Of a stretch of DNA of 32,203 nucleotides, positions 14,174 to 22,441 are shown piece after piece (position 1 is the stretch's first letter; each line of letters begins with the position of its first letter). The position numbers and the translations under genes were made by a program. Source of the stretch: Chloroflexota bacterium (GTDB taxonomy: Bacteria > Chloroflexota > Dormibacteria > Dormibacterales > Dormibacteraceae); the NCBI GenBank assembly GCA_005887735.1, contig VBII01000035.1, forward strand, positions 1 to 32,203, in the 5' to 3' direction. Under the pieces are notes generated by a model. The model made no database searches, was not told where the DNA came from, and worked only from the letters and a program-made list of their open reading frames with translations.

Positions 14174-15201
14174 GATATGCGGGCGCGGTTATTGCGGTCC
14201 TTCTCTTCACTGCGTGCGGCGCACCGGTCCAGTCGGCGTCCCCCAACGATGACGGGCCCCTCACGCTGCGCCTGGGCTACTTCCCGAACCTGACGCATGC
14301 ACCCGCGCTGGCCGGCCTCGGCAAGCGATTCTTCGCGAGAGCACTCGGCAGCTCGGTGACGCTGGAGACGCACACGTTCAATGCCGGCCCCGACGCCGTG
14401 ACGGCGATCCTGTCCGACTCGATCGATGCCACGTTCATCGGACCCAATCCGACCACCAACGCGTTCGCCCAATCGCACGGACAGGCGATTCGCGTCATCG
14501 CCGGCGCAACTTCAGGCGGCGCCCTCCTCGTGGTCAAGCCCAGCATCACATCGGTCGCTCAGCTGAAAGGAAAGAAGATCGCTGATCCCCAGCTCGGCGG
14601 CACGCAAGACGTCGCCCTGCGTTGGTTTCTCAAGAACAACGGATTTCGCAGCGACACAGCAGGCGGCGGCGACGTGAGCGTGCAGCCTCAGGACAACTCG
14701 CAGACGCTGCTCGGGTTCAGGCAGGGACAGATCGATGGGGCATGGGTGCCGGAGCCATGGGCGAGCCGCTTGATCGTCGAAGGTGGCGGCAGGGTCCTGG
14801 TGGATGAGCGCGACCTGTGGCGTCAGGGAAATTTCGTGACCACCAACCTTGCCGTCCGAACCGACTTCCTTCGCGCACATCCGAAACGGGTGAAGGCCCT
14901 GCTGGAAGGGCTGTACCAGGCGGTCGCGTACCTGAGGTCGAACCCGAACGACGCGCAGATGGCGGCAAATGACGCGGTGGCTCAGCTCACCGGCAAAAAG
15001 CTGGCCGCCGCCGTCGTCGCCGCGGCCTGGCCGCACATGACCTTCACGCTCGACCCGCTGGCCCCGACGCTGAAGGCGTCGGCCGCCCACGCCCACGCGG
15101 TGGGGTTGCTGGGCAATGTCGACCTTCACGGGCTCTACGACCTCGCGCTGTTGAACCAGGTCCTCGCCGAGCACGGCCAGCCGCGAGTCCAGGGCTTGTG
15201 A
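14149..15201 (+). CDS. ssuA: Sulfonate/taurine/nitrate-type ABC transporter binding lipoprotein
   Basis: A 350-residue extracellular solute-binding protein of the SsuA/TauA/NrtA group. The basic start (GRSKRSVR) and hydrophobic stretch end at TAC, a lipoprotein cleavage site. Conserved features include LRLGYFPNLTHAPALAGL, the A-x-G-x-x-D-A-type region VTAILSDSIDATFIGPNPTTNAF, LKGKKIADPQLGGTQDVALRWFL and GAWVPEPWASRL. The placement between sulfur-reduction genes suggests it imports an organosulfonate, or perhaps sulfate itself, since no CysPTWA-type importer is present. ATG 14149 overlaps cysH by 25 nt; GTG 14170, overlapping the cysH stop as GTGA, is an equally possible start. The substrate cannot be read from sequence. 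Confidence 0.88.
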   Translation: MGRSKRSVRYAGAVIAVLLFTACGAPVQSASPNDDGPLTLRLGYFPNLTHAPALAGLGKRFFARALGSSVTLETHTFNAGPDAVTAILSDSIDATFIGPNPTTNAFAQSHGQAIRVIAGATSGGALLVVKPSITSVAQLKGKKIADPQLGGTQDVALRWFLKNNGFRSDTAGGGDVSVQPQDNSQTLLGFRQGQIDGAWVPEPWASRLIVEGGGRVLVDERDLWRQGNFVTTNLAVRTDFLRAHPKRVKALLEGLYQAVAYLRSNPNDAQMAANDAVAQLTGKKLAAAVVAAAWPHMTFTLDPLAPTLKASAAHAHAVGLLGNVDLHGLYDLALLNQVLAEHGQPRVQGL

Positions 15202-15962
15202 GCAGCGTCCTCGCGCTTTCAGACAAGCACGCGTTGAGCGTCGAGCGGCTGACCGTCGCCTTTCCGCACGGCGACCGCCTTCTGGTCGCGCTGCAGGGAG
15301 CCACGCTCGAGGTCAAGCGTGGCGAGCTCGTCTGCATCGTGGGAGCTTCGGGCTCTGGCAAGAGCACACTCCTCAACATCCTCGCCGGCCTGGACCGGCC
15401 GACCAACGGACGCGTCCATGTCCATGGGCGGGTGGCGCTCATGTTCCAGGAGGCGGCGCTCCTGCCGTGGCTGACCGCGGCCGGCAACGTTGAGCTGCCG
15501 CTCGAGCTTCGCGGCATCAAGAGCCGGCAGCGACGTGAGCTGGCGCGTGAGCTGCTAGGCCGCGTTCATCTCGCCGGCTTCGAGAAACGGCGCCCTCACG
15601 AGCTCTCCGGCGGCATGAAGCAGCGGGTCGCCCTCGCCCGCGCCCTGGCCCAGGACGCCGACGTGCTGCTCATGGACGAGCCGTTCGCCGCTCTCGACGC
15701 AATAACCCGCGACCTGCTGCACGAAGAGCTGGAGCGGATCTGGAAAGAGACAGGCCTCACGGTCCTGTTCGTCACGCACAACGCGCGCGAGGCGGTGCGG
15801 CTCGGCGATCGAGTCCTGGTCTTCACCAGCCGGCCGGGCCGCGTCGCCCACGAGGTGAAGGTCGGGCTGCCGCGACCGCGCCACCTCGATTCGCCCGACC
15901 TGGCCGTAATCGCCGGCCGGATCACTGAGCGCTTGAAGCAGGAGGTCGCGCTAGGCAACTGA
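15198..15962 (+). CDS. ssuB: ABC transporter ATP-binding protein (SsuB/TauB type)
   Basis: A 254-residue ATPase that powers the transporter. Walker A is GASGSGKST, the Q-loop is LMFQEAALLPWLT, the signature is ELSGGMKQRVALARAL, Walker B is DVLLMDEPFAALD, and the switch His lies in LFVTHNAREA. These features, and the 'LPWLT' after the Q-loop, are characteristic of the sulfonate/nitrate/taurine group. GTG 15198 overlaps the stop of the binding protein (GTGA). The permease follows 4 nt after its stop. All motifs are intact. Confidence 0.95.
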   Translation: MSSVLALSDKHALSVERLTVAFPHGDRLLVALQGATLEVKRGELVCIVGASGSGKSTLLNILAGLDRPTNGRVHVHGRVALMFQEAALLPWLTAAGNVELPLELRGIKSRQRRELARELLGRVHLAGFEKRRPHELSGGMKQRVALARALAQDADVLLMDEPFAALDAITRDLLHEELERIWKETGLTVLFVTHNAREAVRLGDRVLVFTSRPGRVAHEVKVGLPRPRHLDSPDLAVIAGRITERLKQEVALGN

Positions 15963-15966
15963 CCTC

Positions 15967-16806
15967 GTGGCCAAGCTCGAGGTGGGCCAGCCGCAAGCGC
16001 TCGGGTCCACCATCCCGCCGGACCGGCTGGCCGTGGTTTGGTCCAGCCTGTGGCCGAAGCTGGCGGCGATCGCGCTGGCTCTGGCGAGCTGGCAAGTGAT
16101 CGTCTGGTCCGGGTGGAAGCCAGACTACGTGCTGCCCGGTCCACTCCCTGTCTTCCAGCGCCTCGGCGAGGATCTGGGGAACCCCGACTTCCAGCTAGGC
16201 CTCGCGATCACGCTGCGCCGCGCCGTCCTCGGCTACACGATCGCGGTCGCGATCGGCAGCGTGGTGGGCGTCCTGATCGCGCGCGTCGGCCTCCTGCGCA
16301 AGGCGGTAGGCTCGGCCATCCTCGGCCTGCAGTCGATGCCGTCGATCGCCTGGTTCCCGCTCGCGATCCTTCTGTTCGGGCTCAACGAGACGGCAATCTT
16401 CTTCGTCGTGATCCTCGGGGCGGCCCCGGCGATCGCGGGCGGCCTCCTCAACGGCGTGGACCACGTGCAGCCCCTTCTGATCCGGGTTGGTCGCGTGATG
16501 GGCGCGCGCGGATTGGTCCTCTATCGCCACGTGATAATCCCTGCCGCGCTGCCGTCGTTCGTGGGCGGCCTCAAGCAGGGATGGGCGTTCGCATGGCGCA
16601 GCCTGATGGCCGGCGAGATCATCGGCATCGTCGGGCACCAACTTTCGATCGGACAGCAGATCCAGTTCGCTCGCGACTTCGCCGACACGCAGCAGCTGCT
16701 GGCGATCCTGGTCGTGATCTTCGTCATCGGCGTGGTCATCGACAGCTTGTTTGGCGCCTTCGACCGCGCGATCCGGCGGCGATGGGGTCTGGGAGGAGAC
16801 AGCTGA
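15967..16806 (+). CDS. ssuC: ABC transporter permease (SsuC/TauC type)
   Basis: A 279-residue permease from GTG 15967, with about six hydrophobic helices (LAAIALALASWQVIVW, AVLGYTIAVAIGSVVGVLIA, AWFPLAILLFGL, TAIFFVVILGAAPAIAGGLL, LLAILVVIFVIGVVIDSLF among them). The cytoplasmic coupling loop GARGLVLYRHVIIPAALPSFVGGLKQGWAFAWRSLMAGEI carries the EAA-like motif that contacts the ATPase and is typical of the sulfonate/taurine permeases. It completes the three-gene transporter. Its stop TGA overlaps a possible CTG start of the next gene, so the operon continues without a gap. Confidence 0.93.
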   Translation: MAKLEVGQPQALGSTIPPDRLAVVWSSLWPKLAAIALALASWQVIVWSGWKPDYVLPGPLPVFQRLGEDLGNPDFQLGLAITLRRAVLGYTIAVAIGSVVGVLIARVGLLRKAVGSAILGLQSMPSIAWFPLAILLFGLNETAIFFVVILGAAPAIAGGLLNGVDHVQPLLIRVGRVMGARGLVLYRHVIIPAALPSFVGGLKQGWAFAWRSLMAGEIIGIVGHQLSIGQQIQFARDFADTQQLLAILVVIFVIGVVIDSLFGAFDRAIRRRWGLGGDS

Positions 16807-18449
16807 GCGAGGGATTCGTCGTCTGGTTCACTGGATTGTCCGGCGCGGGCAAGTCCACGATCGCGACCGCGCTCCAATCGGAGCTCGCGCGTCGCGGCCG
16901 ACGCGCAGAGCTGCTCGACGGCGACGAGGTGCGGACCCATCTCTCCAAGGGTCTGGGCTTCTCGAAGGAAGACCGCGACACCAACATCCGGCGCATCGGC
17001 TACGTCGCACGCCTGGTCGCGCGCCACGGCGGCGTTGCGATCACCGCGGCCATCTCTCCCTACCGCGACGTTCGCGACGAGGTGCGTAGCCAGACTCCCA
17101 ACTTCGTCGAGGTCTTCGCCCGCTGCCCGCTGGACACGCTGGTCGAGCGCGACGTCAAGGGCCTGTATCGCAAGGCGATCGCCGGCCAGCTCGCCAACTT
17201 CACGGGCGTCAGTGACCCCTACGAAGTGCCGCTTCGGCCCGAGGTCACGTGCGATACGTCGATAGAGAGCGTGGCCGAGTCGGTGGCAAAGGTCATCGAC
17301 AGGCTGGAGCGCCTCGGCCACCTGCCGCGGCAGGTGCCGGAGCGCCTGCCTTCCGGCGACGAGCTGCAGCAGCTTCGCGCCGAGGCCAGGGGGCTGCCGC
17401 GACTGCAGGTTGGGCAGCGCGAGCTGTCCGACATCTTCATGCTCGCCGCCGGCGCGCTCTCACCTCTCGACGGCTTCATGGCGCGCGACGACTACGAGTC
17501 CGTCATCGACCATGGGCGCCTGGCAAGCGGAGCGCCGTTCACGATCCCAATCGTTCTGCGCGCAGAAGCCGTCCCGAGCGCCGATCGGGTCGCGCTGTTC
17601 ACCGGCGATAAGGCGGTCGGCATCCTCAACATCACCGACTCCTACGAGGCAGACCACCTGCGCGAGGCGCGGGCCGTCTACGGAACGGTCGATGACGCGC
17701 ATCCAGGCGTGCGTGTGCTCAAGGAATCCGGCGTTTGGGCGATCGCCGGCGACGTCGTCGCGCTGGCTCGGCCGAGCTCCGGCTTTCCTGAGTTCGACCT
17801 GACCCCTGTCCAGGTCCGCGAGTTCAAAGCGCGGCGCGGCTGGCAGACGATGGTTGGCTTCCAGACCCGCAACCCGGTGCATCGCGCGCACGAATATCTC
17901 CAGAAGGTGGCGCTCGAGATCGTCGACGGCTTGCTGCTGCACCCGCTCGTCGGCGAGACCAAGAGCGACGACATCCCGGCCTCGGTGCGCATGCGCTGCT
18001 ATGAGGAGCTGCTCGCCGGCTACTTCCCCGCCGACCGCGTCCTGCTGGCGACCAATCCCGCCTGGATGCGCTACGCGGGACCAAAAGAGGCCGTCTTCCA
18101 CGCGATAGTCCGGCGCAACTACGGCTGCACCCACTTCATCGTGGGTCGGGACCACGCCGGCGTCGGCAGCTACTACGACACTTATGCGGCGCACCGCATC
18201 TTCGACGCCTACAAGCCTCGGGAACTCGGGATCGAGATCCTTCGCTTCGAGCACACCTTCTTCTGCTCCGCCTGCGGCGGCATGGCGTCAACGCGCACGT
18301 GCCCGCACCCCAAGGAGCTCCACCAGACGCTCAGCGGCACCGCGGTGCGCAAGCTGCTGGAGGTGGGATCGGACCTGCCGGTCGAATTCACGCGGCCTGA
18401 GGTGGCCCGGGTTCTGCTCGAGGCCTCTAAGCAGGAGGCGAGCGCTTGA
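16782..18449 (+). CDS. Bifunctional APS kinase-ATP sulfurylase fusion (kinase first)
   Basis: About 555 residues. The ORF track starts at 16038 inside the permease gene, which is wrong. ATG 16782 is the nearest canonical start; CTG 16803, overlapping the permease stop as CTGA and preceded by GGGAGGAGA, is an attractive alternative. The N-terminal domain is APS kinase: P-loop FTGLSGAGKST, DGDEVRTHLSKGLGFSKEDRDTNIRRIGYVA, and the KGLYRKA loop. The C-terminal domain is ATP sulfurylase of the homo-oligomeric type: QTRNPVHRAHEYLQ, GRDHAGVGSYYD, and a cysteine cluster (FFCSACGGMASTRTCPH). Together they make APS from sulfate and ATP, then PAPS. The order kinase-sulfurylase is that of animal PAPS synthases, opposite to several bacterial fusions. 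Motifs are intact. Confidence 0.92.
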   Translation: MGSGRRQLSEGFVVWFTGLSGAGKSTIATALQSELARRGRRAELLDGDEVRTHLSKGLGFSKEDRDTNIRRIGYVARLVARHGGVAITAAISPYRDVRDEVRSQTPNFVEVFARCPLDTLVERDVKGLYRKAIAGQLANFTGVSDPYEVPLRPEVTCDTSIESVAESVAKVIDRLERLGHLPRQVPERLPSGDELQQLRAEARGLPRLQVGQRELSDIFMLAAGALSPLDGFMARDDYESVIDHGRLASGAPFTIPIVLRAEAVPSADRVALFTGDKAVGILNITDSYEADHLREARAVYGTVDDAHPGVRVLKESGVWAIAGDVVALARPSSGFPEFDLTPVQVREFKARRGWQTMVGFQTRNPVHRAHEYLQKVALEIVDGLLLHPLVGETKSDDIPASVRMRCYEELLAGYFPADRVLLATNPAWMRYAGPKEAVFHAIVRRNYGCTHFIVGRDHAGVGSYYDTYAAHRIFDAYKPRELGIEILRFEHTFFCSACGGMASTRTCPHPKELHQTLSGTAVRKLLEVGSDLPVEFTRPEVARVLLEASKQEASA

Positions 18450-19692
18450 GGTACTACCCGGTTTTCCTCGATCTGGCGGGCCAGCCTTGCATCGTGATCG
18501 GGGATGGGACGTTCGCGACCGAGAAAGCCGCAGGCCTTCGGGAAGCCGGTGCGCTGGTGCGGGTCATCTCATCGCGCGACTACAGACCTGGCGGCCTGCA
18601 CGGCGCGCGGTTGGTGGTGGACGCGAGCGAGGATCTCGAGGTGAACCGCCAGACGTGGGAGGAAGCGGAAAAAGCCGGCATCTTGATCAACGTGGTCGAC
18701 CGGCCGGCCCAGTGCCGCTTCATCGCACCTGCGATCGTGCGGCGCGATCCACTGCTGATCGCCATCTCGACCTCCGGCGAAAGCCCGTTCCTGGCTTCTG
18801 CCCTGCGGGCCCGGCTCGAGCGCTGGCTTGGCAGCGAGTGGGGGCCGTTCACGGCGCTGGTCGGTCGCATCCGCCGCGAGCTGCGGGAGCGCGGCGTCCC
18901 GATCGGGGAACAGACGAGGGTCTACCGCCGGCTGGTCAGCTCGGATATACGAAAGCTGCTGCGGGCCGGTCAGTCCGACAAGGCGGTGGCGCGTGCGGCG
19001 ATCCTTGCCCGGCCGGACGTCGAGTACCCCGGGCGGACGCGGACGTCGTGCTGCACGACGCCCTGATCGCGCCCGCAACTCTCGAGCTGTGTGGTCCGCA
19101 GGCGATCCTCGAATCGGTCGGCAAGCGGGGCGGATCCGAAAGTGCGCAGCAGGATGCCATCACCGCCCGGATGATCGAGCTGGCGCGGGCGGGTCGCGTC
19201 GTGGTGCGATTGAAGGGTGGCGACCCCTTTGTCTTCGGACGGGGCGGGGAGGAGCTGCGCGATCTTCTTGCCGCAGGCGTGGATGTCGTGGTCGTCCCGG
19301 GTGTGACCTCGGCCCTGGCTGCGGGGGAGTCGATTGGCGTTCCCGTCACGCTGCGCGGCATCGCGTCCTCCGTCGCCATCACTACGGCGCAGGGAACGGG
19401 CTCGATGAGCAGGCTCCGTGACCTGGCGGCCGCCACCGACACGCTGGTCGTCATGATGGCTCGCACCAACCTCACCGAAGTGACCGCGGCGATCGCGAGC
19501 GTGGTCGGACGCGAGAGACCTGCGGCCCTGGTCAGCAAGGCGACCTGGACCGACCAACGCAGCGTCGAAGGCCCGATCGGTGACATCGCGCGCATCGCCG
19601 ACAGCGCTCACATCGACCCGCCGGCGACGCTGATCGTCGGCGACGTCGTCACAGCTCTCACCGTAAGCGGCCTCCAGCTCGCCGCTCTTTGA
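18446..19692 (+). pseudogene. Siroheme synthase: precorrin-2 dehydrogenase plus uroporphyrinogen methyltransferase, frameshifted at the junction
   Basis: This protein makes the siroheme cofactor of sulfite reductase. TTG 18446 overlaps the previous stop and has GGAGG seven nt upstream. The N-terminal domain (Met8/CysG-N) has YYPVFLDLAGQPCIVIGDG, VNVVDRP-like INVVDRPAQCRF, and AISTSGESPFLASALR. After about residue 195 it loses frame and stops at 19066. The other frame resumes as ADADVVLHDALIAPATLELC and continues with methyltransferase motifs RLKGGDPFVFGRGGEE, VPGVTSALAAGESIGVPVTLRG and TLIVGDVV to 19692. The missing piece is the first methyltransferase strand and SAM-contacting Gly-rich motif (family pattern VxLVGAGPGDPxLLT), about 70 nt, at about 19028-19034. 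As written the methyltransferase half lacks its start and a key motif. Confidence 0.85.
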
Positions 19693-19714
19693 ATCGTCAT
19701 ACTCGCCTTCCTGG

Positions 19715-22441
19715 GTGAGTGAGGAGCAAAGCCGGCCTCTTCAGCTGACGGCTTTCTGCGTGCGGGGTGAACCGATCAGGTACGCCGACGCGGTGCGCGG
19801 CAGCTTCACGCCGATCGAAGTCGGTGCTGCGTGGGGCCCGCCATGGAGCACGACGTGGTTCCACGTCGTGGGAACGGTGCCCGAGTCGTGGGTGGGACGC
19901 CGCGTGGTCGCGCAGTTCGACCTCGGCTTCGAGGGGCCGACCGGATTCACGTGCGAGGCGCTGGCGTGGAAGGACGGCAAGCCCTGGCGCGGCGTCGATC
20001 CCAACCACCGGTGGCTGCCTGTCGATGGTCCTGACGTCGATTTCTACCTCGAGGCCGCGGCCAATCCGCGGGCGACGGAGCAGGGATCGGAGCCCGCGCC
20101 ATCGATGATCGCCCTTCGTGCATCGCCCGAGCCCGCGTTCGTCCTCCGCCAGGCGGTGTTGACCTTTCGCCCCGCAGTCGAAGCGGAGAGCGACAAAGGC
20201 CGGCTCGATCCATCGCACAAGATCACAGCCGTCGGCCATGCCCACATCGACACGGCCTGGGAATGGCCGATCCGCGAGGCGAAGCGAAAGGTCGCGCGCA
20301 GCTGGTCGACGCAGCTCGCCCTTATGGATGAGTACCCCGACTACGTGTTCGTCGCCTCCCAACCCGCGCAATACGCGTGGATGAAGGAGTCGTACCCCGA
20401 CATCTACCGCCGAATCAAGGAGAAGGTGGCCGCCGGCCGGTGGGAGCCGGTCGGCGCGATGTGGGTCGAGGCGGACTGCAACCTGCCTTCAGGCGAATCG
20501 CTCGTGCGTCAGCTGCTGCACGGCAAGCGCTTTTTCATACAGGAGTTCGGTTACGAGACCAGGATCCTCTGGTTGCCCGACGTTTTCGGCTACCCGGGCA
20601 ACCTGCCGCAGCTCGTCTCCGAGGCCGGCTGCGATTCATTCCTCACCCAGAAGCTTTCGTGGAACGACACCAACAAACCCGAGCACCACACCTTCATGTG
20701 GGAGGGGATCGATGGCACTCGAATCTTCACCCACTTCCCGCCCGCCGACACGTACAACGGCAGCTTCAGTCGTGAAGAAGTCGAGTGGAGCGTCCGCAAC
20801 TTCAAGGACGGCCAGAGCTCAAACCGATCGCTCTACCTGTTCGGTTGGGGCGACGGAGGAGGCGGTCCGCAGGCGGAGATGATCGAGTCGGCACACCAAC
20901 TCGGAGTCGAGATCGGACGCGCAGCCGACTTCTTCGAGGTCGCAGCGGCCGAAGCGAACGGCCTCACCACATGGGTCGGCGAGCTGTACTTCGAGCTGCA
21001 CCGCGGCACATACACGAGCCAGTCGCGGACCAAGCGGTTGATCCGCCGGGCGCAGCAGTCGCTTCGGGAGGCGGAGATGTGGTCGGTGGCTGCCGGCGAT
21101 TATCCGTCGAGCGAGCTCGAGGAGCTCTGCAAGTCCCTCCTGCTCAACCAGTTCCACGATATCCTTCCCGGCTCGAGCATCGACTGGGTGTACGAGGTGG
21201 CGGAGCGCGACCTGGAGCACGTCGCGGCGCGCGCCGCTGAAATCGGTGCGGCGGCCATGTCTGCGATCGTGGGCAAAGGCCAACAACTGGTTGCCTTCAA
21301 CTCGACATCGCATCCTCGCAGCGAGATTGTCAACCTCAGCGGCGAATACGCGCGCATCGAGGCACCGTCGTGCGGGTGGGCCGTTGTCATCGGCCACCCA
21401 GGCGAACGCGAGGTCGCGGTCACCGACCACAGCATGGAGAACGAGCTGCTCCGCGTCGAATGGGACGACCGCGCCGTGCTGACCTCGATCCGGGACAAGG
21501 AAGCGGATCGCGAAGTTCTGAGCGGTCCTGGGAATCTGCTCCAGCTGCACGACGACAATCCCAATCGGTGGGACGCGTGGGACCTCGACGCCGGCTACCG
21601 CGATTCCTTCACCGACGTGACAGCCTTCGAGCTGGCCAGGCTGCGGGGCGGACTGCGCGGAGCGCTGGCCTTCACGCGCAAGTTCGGGGATTCGAGAATC
21701 GTCCAGGTGATGTCGCTCGACGCCGGCTCACGTGTATTGCGCTTCGAGACGCTCGTGGACTGGCAGGAACGGCACAAGATGCTGAAGGTCGCCTTTCCGG
21801 TGACGGTCAGCTCGCGCGAGGCGACCTACGAGATCCAGTTCGGCCACCTCCGCCGGCCCACTCACTACGACACGAGCCAGGCGAGGGCGATGTTCGAAGT
21901 TTGCGCGCAGCGTTGGGCTGACCTGGGCGACGCCGATTACGGCGTCGCGCTGCTCAATGACTGCAAGCACGGCTACGACATCCATGGATCGGTGATGCGG
22001 CTCTCCCTGTTGCGGGGACCGACGCATCCTGACCCGACCGCCGACCTCGGCGACCACCAGTTCACGTATGCCCTGATGCCGCATTCGGGAGATTTCCGAG
22101 AGGCCGGCGTCATCGACGCCGCCGAGGACCTGAACTGGCCGCTGCTGCCCGCTCATGGAAACCTGGCGGCCCGCACCTCCCGGTCGCTCATCGAGATCGA
22201 CACCCGGCAGGTGAAGGTCGAGGCGATCAAGCGCGCCGAGGATTCTGACGCGGCGATCGTGCGGCTGTACGAGGCGTGGGGGAGAAGCTGCACGGCTCGA
22301 GTCCAGACCACGCTGCCTGCCGCGCGGGCACACCTTTGTGACCTCCTGGAACGCAACGTCGAAGAGGTTGCGGTGCGCGATGGGCAGATCGACCTGGAGC
22401 TGGCGCCATTCAAGATCTTGACCTTGAAGCTGGAGCCGTGA
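19715..22441 (+). CDS. Alpha-mannosidase, glycoside hydrolase family 38
   Basis: A 908-residue zinc-dependent exoglycosidase releasing mannose from alpha-mannosides. The catalytic domain shows GHAHIDTAWEWPIRE (zinc His and Asp), ILWLPDVFGYPGNLPQL (nucleophile Asp in LPDVFG), LFGWGDGGGGP and LLNQFHDILPGSS (zinc His). The C-terminal beta domains include DDNPNRWDAWDLDAGYRD and LQFG/IQFGHLRRPTHYDTSQA, as in cytosolic bacterial GH38 enzymes. No signal peptide is visible, so it acts inside the cell on imported or recycled glycans. At 908 residues it is somewhat shorter than many relatives. The GTG start at 19715 has a poor ribosome site. It overlaps the xylulokinase gene (GTGA). Confidence 0.93.
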   Translation: MSEEQSRPLQLTAFCVRGEPIRYADAVRGSFTPIEVGAAWGPPWSTTWFHVVGTVPESWVGRRVVAQFDLGFEGPTGFTCEALAWKDGKPWRGVDPNHRWLPVDGPDVDFYLEAAANPRATEQGSEPAPSMIALRASPEPAFVLRQAVLTFRPAVEAESDKGRLDPSHKITAVGHAHIDTAWEWPIREAKRKVARSWSTQLALMDEYPDYVFVASQPAQYAWMKESYPDIYRRIKEKVAAGRWEPVGAMWVEADCNLPSGESLVRQLLHGKRFFIQEFGYETRILWLPDVFGYPGNLPQLVSEAGCDSFLTQKLSWNDTNKPEHHTFMWEGIDGTRIFTHFPPADTYNGSFSREEVEWSVRNFKDGQSSNRSLYLFGWGDGGGGPQAEMIESAHQLGVEIGRAADFFEVAAAEANGLTTWVGELYFELHRGTYTSQSRTKRLIRRAQQSLREAEMWSVAAGDYPSSELEELCKSLLLNQFHDILPGSSIDWVYEVAERDLEHVAARAAEIGAAAMSAIVGKGQQLVAFNSTSHPRSEIVNLSGEYARIEAPSCGWAVVIGHPGEREVAVTDHSMENELLRVEWDDRAVLTSIRDKEADREVLSGPGNLLQLHDDNPNRWDAWDLDAGYRDSFTDVTAFELARLRGGLRGALAFTRKFGDSRIVQVMSLDAGSRVLRFETLVDWQERHKMLKVAFPVTVSSREATYEIQFGHLRRPTHYDTSQARAMFEVCAQRWADLGDADYGVALLNDCKHGYDIHGSVMRLSLLRGPTHPDPTADLGDHQFTYALMPHSGDFREAGVIDAAEDLNWPLLPAHGNLAARTSRSLIEIDTRQVKVEAIKRAEDSDAAIVRLYEAWGRSCTARVQTTLPAARAHLCDLLERNVEEVAVRDGQIDLELAPFKILTLKLEP

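Noticed and set aside
16038-16781. Long upstream extension of the APS kinase ORF
   Set aside because: It is an out-of-frame reading of the ssuC permease gene with Arg/Pro-rich nonsense composition.
18184-19027. Upstream part of the 502-aa ORF in the third frame
   Set aside because: It overlaps real ATP sulfurylase and precorrin-2 dehydrogenase sequence; only the part after about 19030 is methyltransferase.
20860-20960. In-frame deletion in the mannosidase around VEIGRAADFF
   Set aside because: The segment seems a few residues shorter than typical relatives, but frame and motifs are intact and the loop may vary naturally.
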